A DNA stretch of 64,000 bases from CAWHJN01 sp963829705 (lineage in GTDB: Bacteria; Bacteroidota; Rhodothermia; Rhodothermales; BA12), in the NCBI GenBank assembly GCA_963829705.1, contig CAWHJN010000001.1:496001-560000 (forward strand), in the 5' to 3' direction. Shown here piece after piece: positions 19,408-30,862 of the stretch (its first letter is position 1; each line of letters opens with the position of its first letter). Under the pieces are notes generated by a model, which saw nothing but the letters and a program-made list of their open reading frames with translations, had not been told where the DNA came from and did not search any database. Both the position numbers and the translations under genes were made by a program.

Positions 19408-20268
19408 ATGCCGGATGCTCAGGTCTTTGCCCTCGCCTTGCGCGGCATCGACGGCGTGGGCCGCGTGACGGCCTCGCGTCTCGTGGAGCACTTCCCCACC
19501 TACGACGCCCTCCGGCGCTGCCCGCGCGAGCAGATCCTCTTCCGCCTCAAAGGCACCGCACGCGCCGCCGACCTCGTCGCCCTGCTGCTCGACGAAGACC
19601 AGATGCTCCCGCGCCTCGATGCCGCCGCCGACGAGCGCGCCGCCTTGCAGGCCCGGAACGTCAACCTCCGCGCCCCCGCCGACCCCGACTGGCCCGCCGC
19701 GCTGAACCGGCTGCCGCGCAGTGAGCGCCCGTTTCTGCTCTTCCTCTACGGCAACACGCGCCTGCTCGCCGCGCCCGGCGTCGCGTTTTTCGGCAAGCAC
19801 GGGCTGGCCACCGGCGCCTTCGAGTTGGCGCAGGCCCTCGTCCGGCACATCGTCGCCCGGCACCACGCGCCCTGGGTGGGACTGCACGATGGCTTCGACG
19901 TGGCGCTGGCCAAGACGGCGGCGCTCGCCCCCGCGCCGTGCGTGCTCGTGGCCGCGTGCGGGCTGTCGAAGGTGGCCCCGCCGATGCGGCCCGTGGCGGC
20001 GCAGGTCGTCCGCGCGGGTGGGCTGATGGTGTCGCCGTTCGAGATGGAGCACGGGCCGTTCGAGCACGACGCCCGCGACCGCGCCCGCCTCGCGGTCGCC
20101 CTCACGCGCGCCGCCGTGCTGTGCGATGCCGAACTCGACACCGGCACGAGCGCCGCCCTCGCAACCGCTCAATCACTTGGTACGCCCCTCTACGCGCTCG
20201 ACGCCCGCCTCGCTGAAGCGCACGGCCTCCCGCTGCTGTCTCAGCCGGGCGATCTCAGCCTGGGGTGA
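19408..20268 (+). CDS. divergent DprA/Smf-like DNA-processing protein
   Basis: A 286-residue protein with an N-terminal helix-hairpin-helix (LRGIDGVGRVTASRLVEHF) followed by a Rossmann-type domain. The order and spacing match DprA, the RecA loader in natural transformation: a VLVAACGLSK strand, then VVRAGGLMVSPFEMEHGP in place of the GG-x-SE-P region, and AAVLCDAELDTGTSAAL in place of the V-EA-x-SG-x-TA region. The usual RNRIIAGLS motif is reduced to RDRARLAVALT, and the GSR and SGLARGID motifs are not recognisable. It is therefore a distant family member whose DNA-binding and RecA-loading ability is unclear. It is divergent from the patatin gene and convergent with recN. Confidence 0.65.
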   Translation: MPDAQVFALALRGIDGVGRVTASRLVEHFPTYDALRRCPREQILFRLKGTARAADLVALLLDEDQMLPRLDAAADERAALQARNVNLRAPADPDWPAALNRLPRSERPFLLFLYGNTRLLAAPGVAFFGKHGLATGAFELAQALVRHIVARHHAPWVGLHDGFDVALAKTAALAPAPCVLVAACGLSKVAPPMRPVAAQVVRAGGLMVSPFEMEHGPFEHDARDRARLAVALTRAAVLCDAELDTGTSAALATAQSLGTPLYALDARLAEAHGLPLLSQPGDLSLG

Positions 20269-20328
20269 CGGGGCCGGAGGTGGCAAACGAACTTGGCTCT
20301 GCCTCTGCCCGAACCTCGCCTCCCTCCC

Positions 20329-22032
20329 TCACGCCCGCATGAGTTCGCGGGCACTTTCGAGGGCGGCCTCGGTCACGTCCTCGCCCGAGATCAGCCGGGC
20401 CACCTGGTTGGCGCGCTCGTCGTCGCCGAGGCGGCGCAGGTGCGTGCGCGTGCGGTTTTTCTCGACGTGTTTCTCGACGAGGAAATGCACGTCGCCCAGC
20501 GCGGCGATCTGCGGGAGGTGGGTGATGGCAACGATCTGGTGGTACTGCGCGAGGCTGTGCAGGCTCTCGCCCACCTTGCGCGCCACGGCCCCCGAGATGC
20601 CCGTGTCGATCTCGTCGAACACCAGAATTGGCATCCGCTCGCTCTTGGCGAGGATGGTTTTGAGCGCCAGCATGATGCGGCTCACCTCGCCGCCCGACGC
20701 CACCCGCGCCAGCGGCCGGAGCGCCTCGCCGGGGTTGGCGCTGATGAAAAACTCGACCACGTCCATGCCCGTCGGCGTGGCGGCGACGCGCTCGACTTCC
20801 TTGCCGCCTTCGAGCGCGATCCACCCGTTGGGATCGGGTGTGTGCGAAAAACGCACCTCGAAGCGCGCGTGCGGCATCCCGAGCGTCGAGAGTTCGGTGA
20901 CGATGCCCTTCTCGACGCGCTCGGCCACCTCGCGGCGTTTGGCCGACAGCCGTAGCGCCGCATCCGAAAGCCGCCCCTGTGCCCGCCGGATTTCGTCGTC
21001 CAGCCGCGCAATCGCGCCCTCGAAATCCGCCGCCACGTCGTACGTCGCGCCGATCTCCTCACGGTAGGCGAGCACGTCGTCGAGCGTCGCGCCGTACTTG
21101 CGCTTGAGCATCTCGAGTTCGCCCGACCGCAGCCGGATGGCTTCCAACCGCTCCGGGTTGAACTCGACGCGGGCGTTGTAATCCTGCAAAAACTTGGCAA
21201 CCTCGGCCACGATGATCTGCGCCGATTTGATCTCGCCGAGCTGCTCGTCGAACGCCCGGTCGATGCGCGCCAAGTCCTGCAACTCGTTGCGGACGACGAC
21301 GAGCTGGTCGTGAACGGTCGTCTCGCCTTCGTACAGGATTTCGTAGAGCTGGGCGGTGAGTTCGTAGAGCTTTTCGGCATTTTCGAGCACGAGACGTTCG
21401 GCATCCAGCGCCTCCTCCTCCCCCGCCCTCGGCGCGACGCGGTCGATCTCCTCGATCTGGAAGGCGTACAACTCTTTCTGCTGCCGCAACTCACGCTCGC
21501 GTGAAACGAGCTTCTGCCGCTCGCCGACGAGGTCGGCCACGCCGTCGTAGCCCAGCTTGTAGGCCCGCACCATCGCATCGAGTCCGCCGAAATCGTCGAT
21601 GAGGCCGAGGTGCGTGTCGGTGCGGAGCAGCGACTGGTGCTCGTGCTGTCCGTGCAGGTCGATGAGCAGAGCGGCGACTTCGCGGATGAGCGGCAGCGTG
21701 GCGGGCGTGTCGTTGATGAAAGCGCGACTCTGCGTGGACGAAATGTCGCGCCGCAGAATGAGGCTCGGCCCGGCTTCGATCTCGTTTTCGGCGAGCAGTT
21801 TTCGCAGCGCGGGCGTGTTGGCCTCGTCGAAATGCCCTTCGATGACGGCTTTCTTGGCGTCCGTCCGCACGACCTCCATCGACGCCCGCTCGCCGAGGAT
21901 CATCGACAGCGCGCCGACGAGGATGCTCTTGCCCGCGCCCGTCTCGCCGGTGATGATGTTGAGGCCCGAGTCAAAGGTGACCTCGAGTTCTTCGATGAGG
22001 GCGTAGTCGCGGATGTACAGCGTGCGGAGCAT
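20329..22032 (-). CDS. recN: DNA repair protein RecN
   Basis: A 567-residue SMC-like ATPase for double-strand break repair. The N-terminus is MLRTLYIRDYALIEELEV with Walker A GETGAGKSIL. Two coiled-coil arms span about residues 150-350. The C-terminal half has the signature region VASGGEVSRIMLALK, Walker B ILVFDEIDTGISG, and THLPQIAALGD. Length and order are normal for the family. It converges with the DprA-like gene 60 bases away. Confidence 0.97.
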   Translation of the reverse strand: MLRTLYIRDYALIEELEVTFDSGLNIITGETGAGKSILVGALSMILGERASMEVVRTDAKKAVIEGHFDEANTPALRKLLAENEIEAGPSLILRRDISSTQSRAFINDTPATLPLIREVAALLIDLHGQHEHQSLLRTDTHLGLIDDFGGLDAMVRAYKLGYDGVADLVGERQKLVSRERELRQQKELYAFQIEEIDRVAPRAGEEEALDAERLVLENAEKLYELTAQLYEILYEGETTVHDQLVVVRNELQDLARIDRAFDEQLGEIKSAQIIVAEVAKFLQDYNARVEFNPERLEAIRLRSGELEMLKRKYGATLDDVLAYREEIGATYDVAADFEGAIARLDDEIRRAQGRLSDAALRLSAKRREVAERVEKGIVTELSTLGMPHARFEVRFSHTPDPNGWIALEGGKEVERVAATPTGMDVVEFFISANPGEALRPLARVASGGEVSRIMLALKTILAKSERMPILVFDEIDTGISGAVARKVGESLHSLAQYHQIVAITHLPQIAALGDVHFLVEKHVEKNRTRTHLRRLGDDERANQVARLISGEDVTEAALESARELMRA

Positions 22033-22117
22033 CGCAGATCAAGGTGTGGTCGGCGCAGTGGGCGCGAATCTATACGCCCGGATGCGCAGATGAAATAATC
22101 CGGTCGCCAGGCCGAGG

Positions 22118-22697
22118 TCAACGGCGAGGGTTTGCGAAAAGGCGCATGTTTGGGCAGCGCAGTTGCGGCTCGATTTCGAGCATCGGCATCATGGCCTCTC
22201 GCGCCGACGCGAGCGCGGCGAAGCGCCCGGCAGAGAACGCGCCGAGGACGTCGCGCACCGATGTCTGGTACAGGTCGAGAAACGTGTACAGGCGACCGAT
22301 ACGTAGGGCCAACCGGTAGGGCATCAGTTCGAGCGTGCCCGTAGATTCCGCCACGCTGTAGCCCACACTCGTCACGAATGCCGGCTCGATGCCTCGGTAC
22401 GACGGCAGCACCGTGCGGTCGAATGCCCCCGGATTACCGCGCAGCACGCTGTCCACCTCGGCCAAGAGTTGGCGGTGGTAGTCGACGCCTCGCCTGAGTT
22501 GCACGCAGTTTTCCGTCAGCTCGGCGTGGATCGCCGTCAGCGCCGCCTCCACGCGCGCACCATTGGACGCTCGCTGCCGCAGCTCGTTGACACCAAGCGC
22601 GAGGAGCACCCCAGATGACGATGGTGACGACCTCGAAGGCGAGCGCGCGCCACGTGAACACGGGACGGCGCGAACGAAAGGGTCGGCGGCGCAGCAT
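22118..22697 (-). CDS. membrane-anchored protein of unknown function (frameshifted)
   Basis: About 192 residues after removing one base. A basic N-terminus (MLRRRPFRSRRPVFTWRAL) leads into a single membrane helix (FEVVTIVIW joined to VLLALGVNEL), then a helical domain with RVEAALTAIHAELTENCVQL. The single N-terminal helix ending in an N-E pair, followed by a helical domain, recalls Bacteroidota DUF6090-type proteins, but this is a weak resemblance. The frame change lies in the CCCC run at 22609-22612, where three would keep the frame. No motif suggests a function. It lies between secA and recN on the same strand. Confidence 0.55.
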
Positions 22698-22837
22698 ACC
22701 GAAGCGAATTTATATGCCGCAATGTAGGGGCGGAACTCCTGCCGTCCACACCTCGCCGTCCCGAACCGTAGGGGTGCAGCGTGCTGCGCTCCTACTTCTG
22801 CATTCCGCGTTCCGACCTGCGAAATCCGATCTTCCCC

Positions 22838-26209
<3,372 letters not shown>

Positions 26210-26441
26210 ATGAAAACGGTGCGGTCGGATCGGGAGAGGCGCGGCGAAACCGGGCGAGGCCTGGCAGCCGAAGCCGTCCTCGAATGTCCCGTTGCACCGG
26301 CGCGTTCCGAGGGGCAACCCCGGATGGGTTGCGCCCCCCGCGTATTTTTCGCTTCTTTGCAGCACACGCACGTTCTCCCCGCCTATCGTCGTCTGCGCTA
26401 CGGTTCTGCTTTCCCGGTCTTTCCGCTGTCGACGTCTGGTG

Positions 26442-27407
26442 ATGGTTTTCCTCCGATATTCCGTGTGGCTGGCGCTCTTGTGCGCCGTGCTCCCGCTTCA
26501 GGCGCAGCCCGGCCCCGCCGGGACGTTCGCGTTCCTGCGCCTCGAACCCACCGCGCGCGCCGCTGCGCTGGCGGGAGCTTTCGGTGCCGTCGCCACCGAC
26601 GACCCCGCCGCGCTCTACTACAACCCGGCGGTGCTGGGCGACGAGACGGACGGCGTGCTGTCGCTCTCGTACCTCAACCACTTGGGCGACCTGTCGGCGG
26701 GCTTCGCCGCATACGGGCGGCGCGTCAGGGGCATCGACGCGGGCGTTAGCATTCGCTACCTCGGCTGGGGCGATACGCCCGAAACGGACGAGTTCGCCCA
26801 GGAGATCGGCACCTTCGGCGCGCGCAACGTGGCGCTGACGCTGGCAGGATCGCGCGAGGTGCGCCCTCACGTCCGCGTGGGCGCGAGCCTGCACGGCGTG
26901 CTCTCCACCATCGCCGACTACCGCGCCTCGGCGCTCGCGGCGGATGTGGGCGTGCTCTACGCCCTGCCTGCCTCCGCCTTCGCGGTCAGCGCGTCGGTGC
27001 ACAACGTTGGCTTGACGCTCTCGTCGCTGGGCGACACGCGCGACGCACTACCGCTCGACGTGCGCGTGAGCGCGTCGAAGCGTCTCCAGTACCTCCCGCT
27101 GCTCGTGACGCTGACAGGCTACAACCTGCACGACCCCGGTGCAGGAAGCGACGGGCGGACGGCGGCAGAGCAGATCGTGGGCCATCTCGCACTGGGCGGC
27201 GAGTTGCAGTTCTCGCCCGCCTTCAACGCGCGCGTGGGCTTCAGCCCTCGCCGCAACCAGGAGCTTCGCACGGCAGACCGCCTCGACACGGCAGGCCTCA
27301 GCCTTGGTTTCGGCTTGAAGATCAGCCGCTATGCCTTCGACTACGCCTTCTCATCGTGGTCGGCCAACGGCAAGTTGCACCAGTTCTCGCTGCGGACCGC
27401 CCTCTGA
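26442..27407 (+). CDS. porQ: type IX secretion system outer-membrane protein PorQ
   Basis: 321 residues with a signal peptide (YSVWLALLCAVLPLQAQ) and a PorV/PorQ-type barrel. The family opening is clear: FAFLRLEPTARAAALAGAFG, then ATDDPAALYYNPAVL and LSLSYLNHLGDLSAGF. The C-terminus, FDYAFSSWSANGKLHQFSLR, is the family ending. PorQ is an outer-membrane component of T9SS linked to cargo attachment. Only this T9SS component is recognisable in the window, plus the SprA-like protein and several cargo with sorting domains. Starting at ATG 26442 gives the signal peptide directly. The gene is divergent from secA, pairing the two secretion routes at one intergenic region. Confidence 0.85.
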   Translation: MVFLRYSVWLALLCAVLPLQAQPGPAGTFAFLRLEPTARAAALAGAFGAVATDDPAALYYNPAVLGDETDGVLSLSYLNHLGDLSAGFAAYGRRVRGIDAGVSIRYLGWGDTPETDEFAQEIGTFGARNVALTLAGSREVRPHVRVGASLHGVLSTIADYRASALAADVGVLYALPASAFAVSASVHNVGLTLSSLGDTRDALPLDVRVSASKRLQYLPLLVTLTGYNLHDPGAGSDGRTAAEQIVGHLALGGELQFSPAFNARVGFSPRRNQELRTADRLDTAGLSLGFGLKISRYAFDYAFSSWSANGKLHQFSLRTAL

Positions 27408-27574
27408 GACACATGGAAGGCTGCTGGTAACGCAAGCGTAACAGCCATAAATCGCGGGCAGATGCGTCAAAAGCGCATGGCGAAAAGGAGCGTGCGGGTG
27501 ATATTGCGAGGACATCTGAACACAGGCTTCACATTTTAGCCTGCTCGACTCTCTCCATCAACCCTAGCCTCCCC

Positions 27575-29080
27575 ATGCGCGCCGCTACTCCACGTCTGCT
27601 ATTCGCCGCAGCCCTGCTGCTCGCTGCCCTGCCGCTCCGAGCGCAATCGGTATTCGTCAACGAGATCCACTACGACAACGACGGAGGCGACTCCAACGAA
27701 GGCGTCGAAGTCGCTGGGCCTGCCGGCACCGATCTTTCCTCCTACGCGCTGCTCTTCTACACCGCAAACGGAACACAGTACGATTCCCTCGCCCTATCGG
27801 GCACCCTGCCCGACCAACAAAACGGGTATGGAACAGCCTTCTTCCTGCGGGCGAGCATCCAGAATGGCCCATCCGACGGGATTGCGCTTCGTGATGGAAG
27901 CGGTGTTATTCAGTTTTTGTCGTACGAAGGTGTGCTCACTGCATCCGAAGGAGGTGCTACGGGCATGACCTCAACGAACATCGGTGTCTTCGAAACCGAT
28001 GATCCTCCGCTCAACCGATCGCTGCAACTCATCGGCAGTGGTAACGAGTACGGCGACTTCACGTGGTCGGGGCCCATTGCAGCCACGTCCGGCGCGGTCA
28101 ACACCGGTCAGGTTTTCGTTGCGCCCGTCGTCATTGCAACGGAGAAAATCAGTCCGATTCTCGACTCGCTCGTGACGAACTGCGATGGCACCTACACGGC
28201 GTTCTTCGGCTACCTCAACCGCAACGCCTCGACAGTCACCATCCCCACGGGCTCCGACAACCGCTTCTCGCCCGCCCCCGAGGATCGCGGGCAGACGACC
28301 GACTTTCTCGCCGGACGCCAGCGCAAGGTCTTTTCGGTCGATTTCCCCGGTGGCAACCTCGTCTGGACGCTGAGGAGCCCCAACGGGCAGCAATCGACGG
28401 CCACCGCCGGGCCAGGTGCGGCGCTGCCGCCGCAGGGCTGTGGATGTGCAGATCCTTCGGCAGCACCGCCCTCGTACGCGGGCGGCTACGTGCTCAATGG
28501 CAACCAGACGCGCGCCGCCATCCAGACCTCGACGCCTGCGGGCGGGCTCGTCTTCGAGTTCTACAACACGACGAACCTGGCCATCGAAGCCCCTGAGATC
28601 TTCGACACGAGCAACCCGCCCGGGTTCACCCGGTCAGGTGACACGTTCACTTTCGAAGCGAGCACGCCGTCACCCGAAATCCTCTTCTTCCCCATCACCC
28701 GCGCCGATCCCAACGTGGCGCGCGTGTCGTTCTTCCTGCGTATCACCGATGCCTGCGGACGCACGGTAGACGTGGACCCGAGCTTTGCCGTGACAGACAT
28801 TCTCGGAGACGAAGCGGCTGGCTTCTCGCTCGCCCAGGCCGCTCCGAGCCCGACGACGGGCGCAGCGAAGATCTCGTATTCGCTGGCCGAAGCAGGAGAC
28901 GTGACGTTGGCCGTCTACGACGTGCTGGGCCGTGAAGTCGCACGCCTCGTCGATGGATCGATGGCCGCGGGATCACATGAGGCAACCTTCGACGGCGCAA
29001 ATCTGCCCTCGGGCCTCTACCTCTACCGCCTCACGGCGAACGGCCAGATGCTCCAGCAAACGCTGACAGTGGCCCGCTAA
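27575..29080 (+). CDS. secreted T9SS cargo with lamin-tail-like N-terminal domain
   Basis: A 501-residue exported protein. A signal peptide (LLFAAALLLAALPLRAQ) is followed by a lamin-tail-like beta domain (SVFVNEIHYDNDGGDSNEG, about residues 25-165). Next is a surface-protein domain with NCDGTYTAFFGYLNRN and TIPTGSDNRFSP (about 195-275). A further beta domain follows. Last comes a type A T9SS sorting domain (about 425-501, with VYDVLGREVARL, SGLYLYRL and QTLTVAR), which should take it across the outer membrane. Function on the surface is unknown. It is 167 bases downstream of porQ. A tiny reading frame follows 66 bases later. Confidence 0.85.
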   Translation: MRAATPRLLFAAALLLAALPLRAQSVFVNEIHYDNDGGDSNEGVEVAGPAGTDLSSYALLFYTANGTQYDSLALSGTLPDQQNGYGTAFFLRASIQNGPSDGIALRDGSGVIQFLSYEGVLTASEGGATGMTSTNIGVFETDDPPLNRSLQLIGSGNEYGDFTWSGPIAATSGAVNTGQVFVAPVVIATEKISPILDSLVTNCDGTYTAFFGYLNRNASTVTIPTGSDNRFSPAPEDRGQTTDFLAGRQRKVFSVDFPGGNLVWTLRSPNGQQSTATAGPGAALPPQGCGCADPSAAPPSYAGGYVLNGNQTRAAIQTSTPAGGLVFEFYNTTNLAIEAPEIFDTSNPPGFTRSGDTFTFEASTPSPEILFFPITRADPNVARVSFFLRITDACGRTVDVDPSFAVTDILGDEAAGFSLAQAAPSPTTGAAKISYSLAEAGDVTLAVYDVLGREVARLVDGSMAAGSHEATFDGANLPSGLYLYRLTANGQMLQQTLTVAR

Positions 29081-29146
29081 ACCCTTCTGACACTCGATCC
29101 CGGCGTGGGGCCTCCCGCGCCGGTGATCCCGCCAACACCCGAAAAC

Positions 29147-29266
29147 ATGCAGACACCGACCTCCCCCTCCAGCAAGAAGCCATACGAGTCCCCCGTCGTC
29201 CGGCGCGTGATGCGCATGGAGATCGTCACCGCAGGCTCGTTCGACCTGTTCATCCCCAACGGCTAA
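29147..29266 (+). CDS. 39-residue peptide with RiPP leader-like sequence
   Basis: A short frame from ATG 29147 reading MQTPTSPSSKKPYESP, then VVRRVMRMEIV and TAGSFDLFIPNG. The K-P-Y-E-x-P-x-V pattern followed by a threonine and a short glycine-led tail resembles leader peptides of lasso-type RiPPs. The 10-residue tail is too short for a normal lasso core, and it has no acidic residue at position 7-9. No maturation enzymes lie in the window. It is followed by a hairpin at 29292. It may be an orphan peptide, a relic, or chance. Confidence 0.35.
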   Translation: MQTPTSPSSKKPYESPVVRRVMRMEIVTAGSFDLFIPNG

Positions 29267-29291
29267 CGGTCTTCCTCGTTTGACGCCACGC

Positions 29292-29324
29292 GCGCCGGGT
29301 TCTCTACCACGAGAAGCCCGGCGC
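29292..29324. terminator. hairpin between small peptide gene and endonuclease V gene
   Basis: GCGCCGGGTTCTC pairs with GAGAAGCCCGGCGC with one bulged base, around a 6-base loop. There is no clear U tract, so it may act as a weak or factor-assisted terminator for the convergent genes. It overlaps the stop codon of the endonuclease V gene. Confidence 0.5.
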
Positions 29325-30002
29325 TCGGCGTTTCAGCCCACCGACCGACGGCTTAACAGGTGCGCCTGCCGTGTGGGCTCGGGAATCCGGTAGCGGTCCG
29401 TGCGTTTTGAGTGCGAGGACCACGGCCCCGTCGAGCGTGATGCGGTGCCCGCTGCTCACGTAGACGGGCGACACGCGGCTGCGCGTGCGGACGGCTTTAC
29501 CCACGACGTCGCCTTTGTGGACGAGGTCCGCGGTCGATCCTTTGTCTTCGTCCAACTCGCCGAACGTGCCGACGAGGATGGACTTGGCGACCCCGAAGGC
29601 GGGGCGGTCGAGCAACACGCCGAGGTGGCACGCCAGCCCGAAGCGTCGCGGGTGCGCACGCCCCTGCCCGTCGAGCATGAGCACGTCTGGAAGCGCCGAG
29701 AGTTTTTCGAGCGCGGGCAGGATCATCGGGATCTCGCGGAAGGACAGCAAACCCGGCACGTACGGAAACGGCACCGGCCCCACCATTACCGCCTCATCGA
29801 CGATGCCGAGCGTGTCGGCGTCGAGCACCGAGATTGCCACCTGCGCGATGTCGCCTCGGATGCTCACGTCCAGCCCGGCAACGGTCCGCGGCGGCGCTGG
29901 CAACGGCTCCTCGCGCGCGTACCCGGCCAGTTCTCGCTGCACGGTAACCGCCTCTTTCGGCGTGATGTCCCACGGGTGGGCGTGGTGAAGGTCGAGGGTC
30001 AT
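29304..30002 (-). CDS. nfi: endonuclease V
   Basis: A 232-residue endonuclease V, which nicks DNA near deaminated bases such as inosine. The family core is clear: VAGLDVSIRGDIAQVAI with the first catalytic Asp, then VPGLLSFREIPMILPAL, LMLDGQGRAHPRRFGLACHLG (the second Asp and the conserved D-G-x-G), and GVAKSILVG. The C-terminal PVYVSSGHRITL is typical. The ATG at 30002 lies 2 bases after the nitroreductase stop, so they are probably co-transcribed. Confidence 0.93.
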   Translation of the reverse strand: MTLDLHHAHPWDITPKEAVTVQRELAGYAREEPLPAPPRTVAGLDVSIRGDIAQVAISVLDADTLGIVDEAVMVGPVPFPYVPGLLSFREIPMILPALEKLSALPDVLMLDGQGRAHPRRFGLACHLGVLLDRPAFGVAKSILVGTFGELDEDKGSTADLVHKGDVVGKAVRTRSRVSPVYVSSGHRITLDGAVVLALKTHGPLPDSRAHTAGAPVKPSVGGLKRRAPGFSW

Positions 30003-30004
30003 AG

Positions 30005-30571
30005 TCACGAAAGCCAGGAGGTGACGGAATCGGCGGTGGGCCGCGCCGTCGTGGGCACGTCGGCCGGATAGCCGTAGTGGACGAGGCCGACGACGGCTTC
30101 GGTATCCACATCGGCACCGATCACGTTGTACAGCCGCGCATCGCGTGTCACAGGACCGGTCGTCCACTTCGTTCCGACGCCATCGGCCCAGAGCGCGAGC
30201 ATCAGGTTTTGCACGGCGCAGGCACACGCGGCGTAATCCTCCCGCGCCCGGAGCGCGTCGTCCGACTTCTCGCACGTGACGACGATGAAACCGGGGACGG
30301 CTTTCCAGCGCGCCTCTTTGTTGGCCGCCGCCTCGTCGCCGTTTTTCTGGCGTACGAGTTCGGTGTTGAGCGCGACGATCTGCGCGTGCGTCTCCATCCC
30401 CGCAACGTAGAACCGCCATGGCTCGGTGTGCTTGTGGTTCGGCGCGTGTACGGCCAGCCGCAGCGCGTTTTCGAGCACGCTTTTCGGCACCGAACGCGAG
30501 GGGTCAAACGTATGGATGGAGCGCCGGCCTTCGAGCACAGCATACAGGGTGGGAGACGTGGCGACTTTCAT
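30005..30571 (-). CDS. nitroreductase family protein
   Basis: A 188-residue FMN-dependent oxidoreductase of the nitroreductase fold. The first FMN-binding segment is LEGRRSIHTFDPSRSVP. Then come LRLAVHAPNHKHTEPWRFYV, REDYAACACAVQNLMLALWADGVGTKWTTGP and GLVHYGYPAD, where the glycine of the last segment lines the FMN site. It is compact, as in the YdjA-type subgroup. The substrate cannot be told. The start is the ATG at 30571 (MKVATSPTLYAVLEG). It is upstream of endonuclease V, 2 bases apart. Confidence 0.88.
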   Translation of the reverse strand: MKVATSPTLYAVLEGRRSIHTFDPSRSVPKSVLENALRLAVHAPNHKHTEPWRFYVAGMETHAQIVALNTELVRQKNGDEAAANKEARWKAVPGFIVVTCEKSDDALRAREDYAACACAVQNLMLALWADGVGTKWTTGPVTRDARLYNVIGADVDTEAVVGLVHYGYPADVPTTARPTADSVTSWLS

Positions 30572-30687
30572 TCTGTGGCGTTGAGGTACGAAACGACTCG
30601 GCTCAACGCACGGAGATCCCGTTGGATCAGTGCCACGTGGCGCTCGGGCCAAGAGCGGGTGAAGATGCGCAGTGGGATCGCGAGGCT

Positions 30688-30717
30688 TTGACACACGCGC
30701 CGCCGACGCCGTATTTT
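30688..30717 (+). promoter_or_regulatory. promoter for tRNA-Val and probably thrS
   Basis: TTGACA (30688-30693) and TATTTT (30712-30717) are separated by 18 bases, 15 bases before the tRNA. It is the best consensus-like promoter in the window. No other promoter can fit between the tRNA and thrS. Confidence 0.7.
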
Positions 30718-30731
30718 GGCCGCTCGCTTTC

Positions 30732-30805
30732 GGGTCCTTAGCTCAGTTGGTTAGAGCGCTTCGTTGACATCGAAGAGGTCAGCGGTTCGAATCCGTTAGG
30801 ACCCA
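30732..30805 (+). tRNA. tRNA-Val (anticodon GAC)
   Basis: A 74-nt tRNA. The acceptor stem GGGTCCT pairs with AGGACCC, the D-arm is GCTCAGTTGGTTAGAGC, and the anticodon stem-loop CTTCG-TTGACAT-CGAAG shows GAC. The T-arm is AGCGGTTCGAATCCGTT and the discriminator is A. CCA is not encoded. It is followed at once by a terminator and then thrS. Confidence 0.95.
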
Positions 30806-30809
30806 CACC

Positions 30810-30843
30810 GGGCCGCGCTTCCTTGCAAGCGCGGCCCTTTTTT
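30810..30843 (+). terminator. intrinsic terminator between tRNA-Val and thrS
   Basis: An 11-bp GC-rich stem, GGGCCGCGCTT against AAGCGCGGCCC, followed by TTTTTTC. It lies only 20 bases before the thrS ATG, so thrS must depend on read-through or regulated release of this structure. Confidence 0.9.
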
Positions 30844-30862
30844 CATCAGACGCCCCGCTCCT

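Noticed and set aside
29147..29266. A full lasso peptide cluster
   Set aside because: Only a leader-like frame is present. No asparagine synthetase-like, protease or RRE protein lies within the window.
30806..30862. T-box riboswitch before thrS
   Set aside because: There is no specifier loop or T-box core sequence, and the space is filled by the tRNA terminator.
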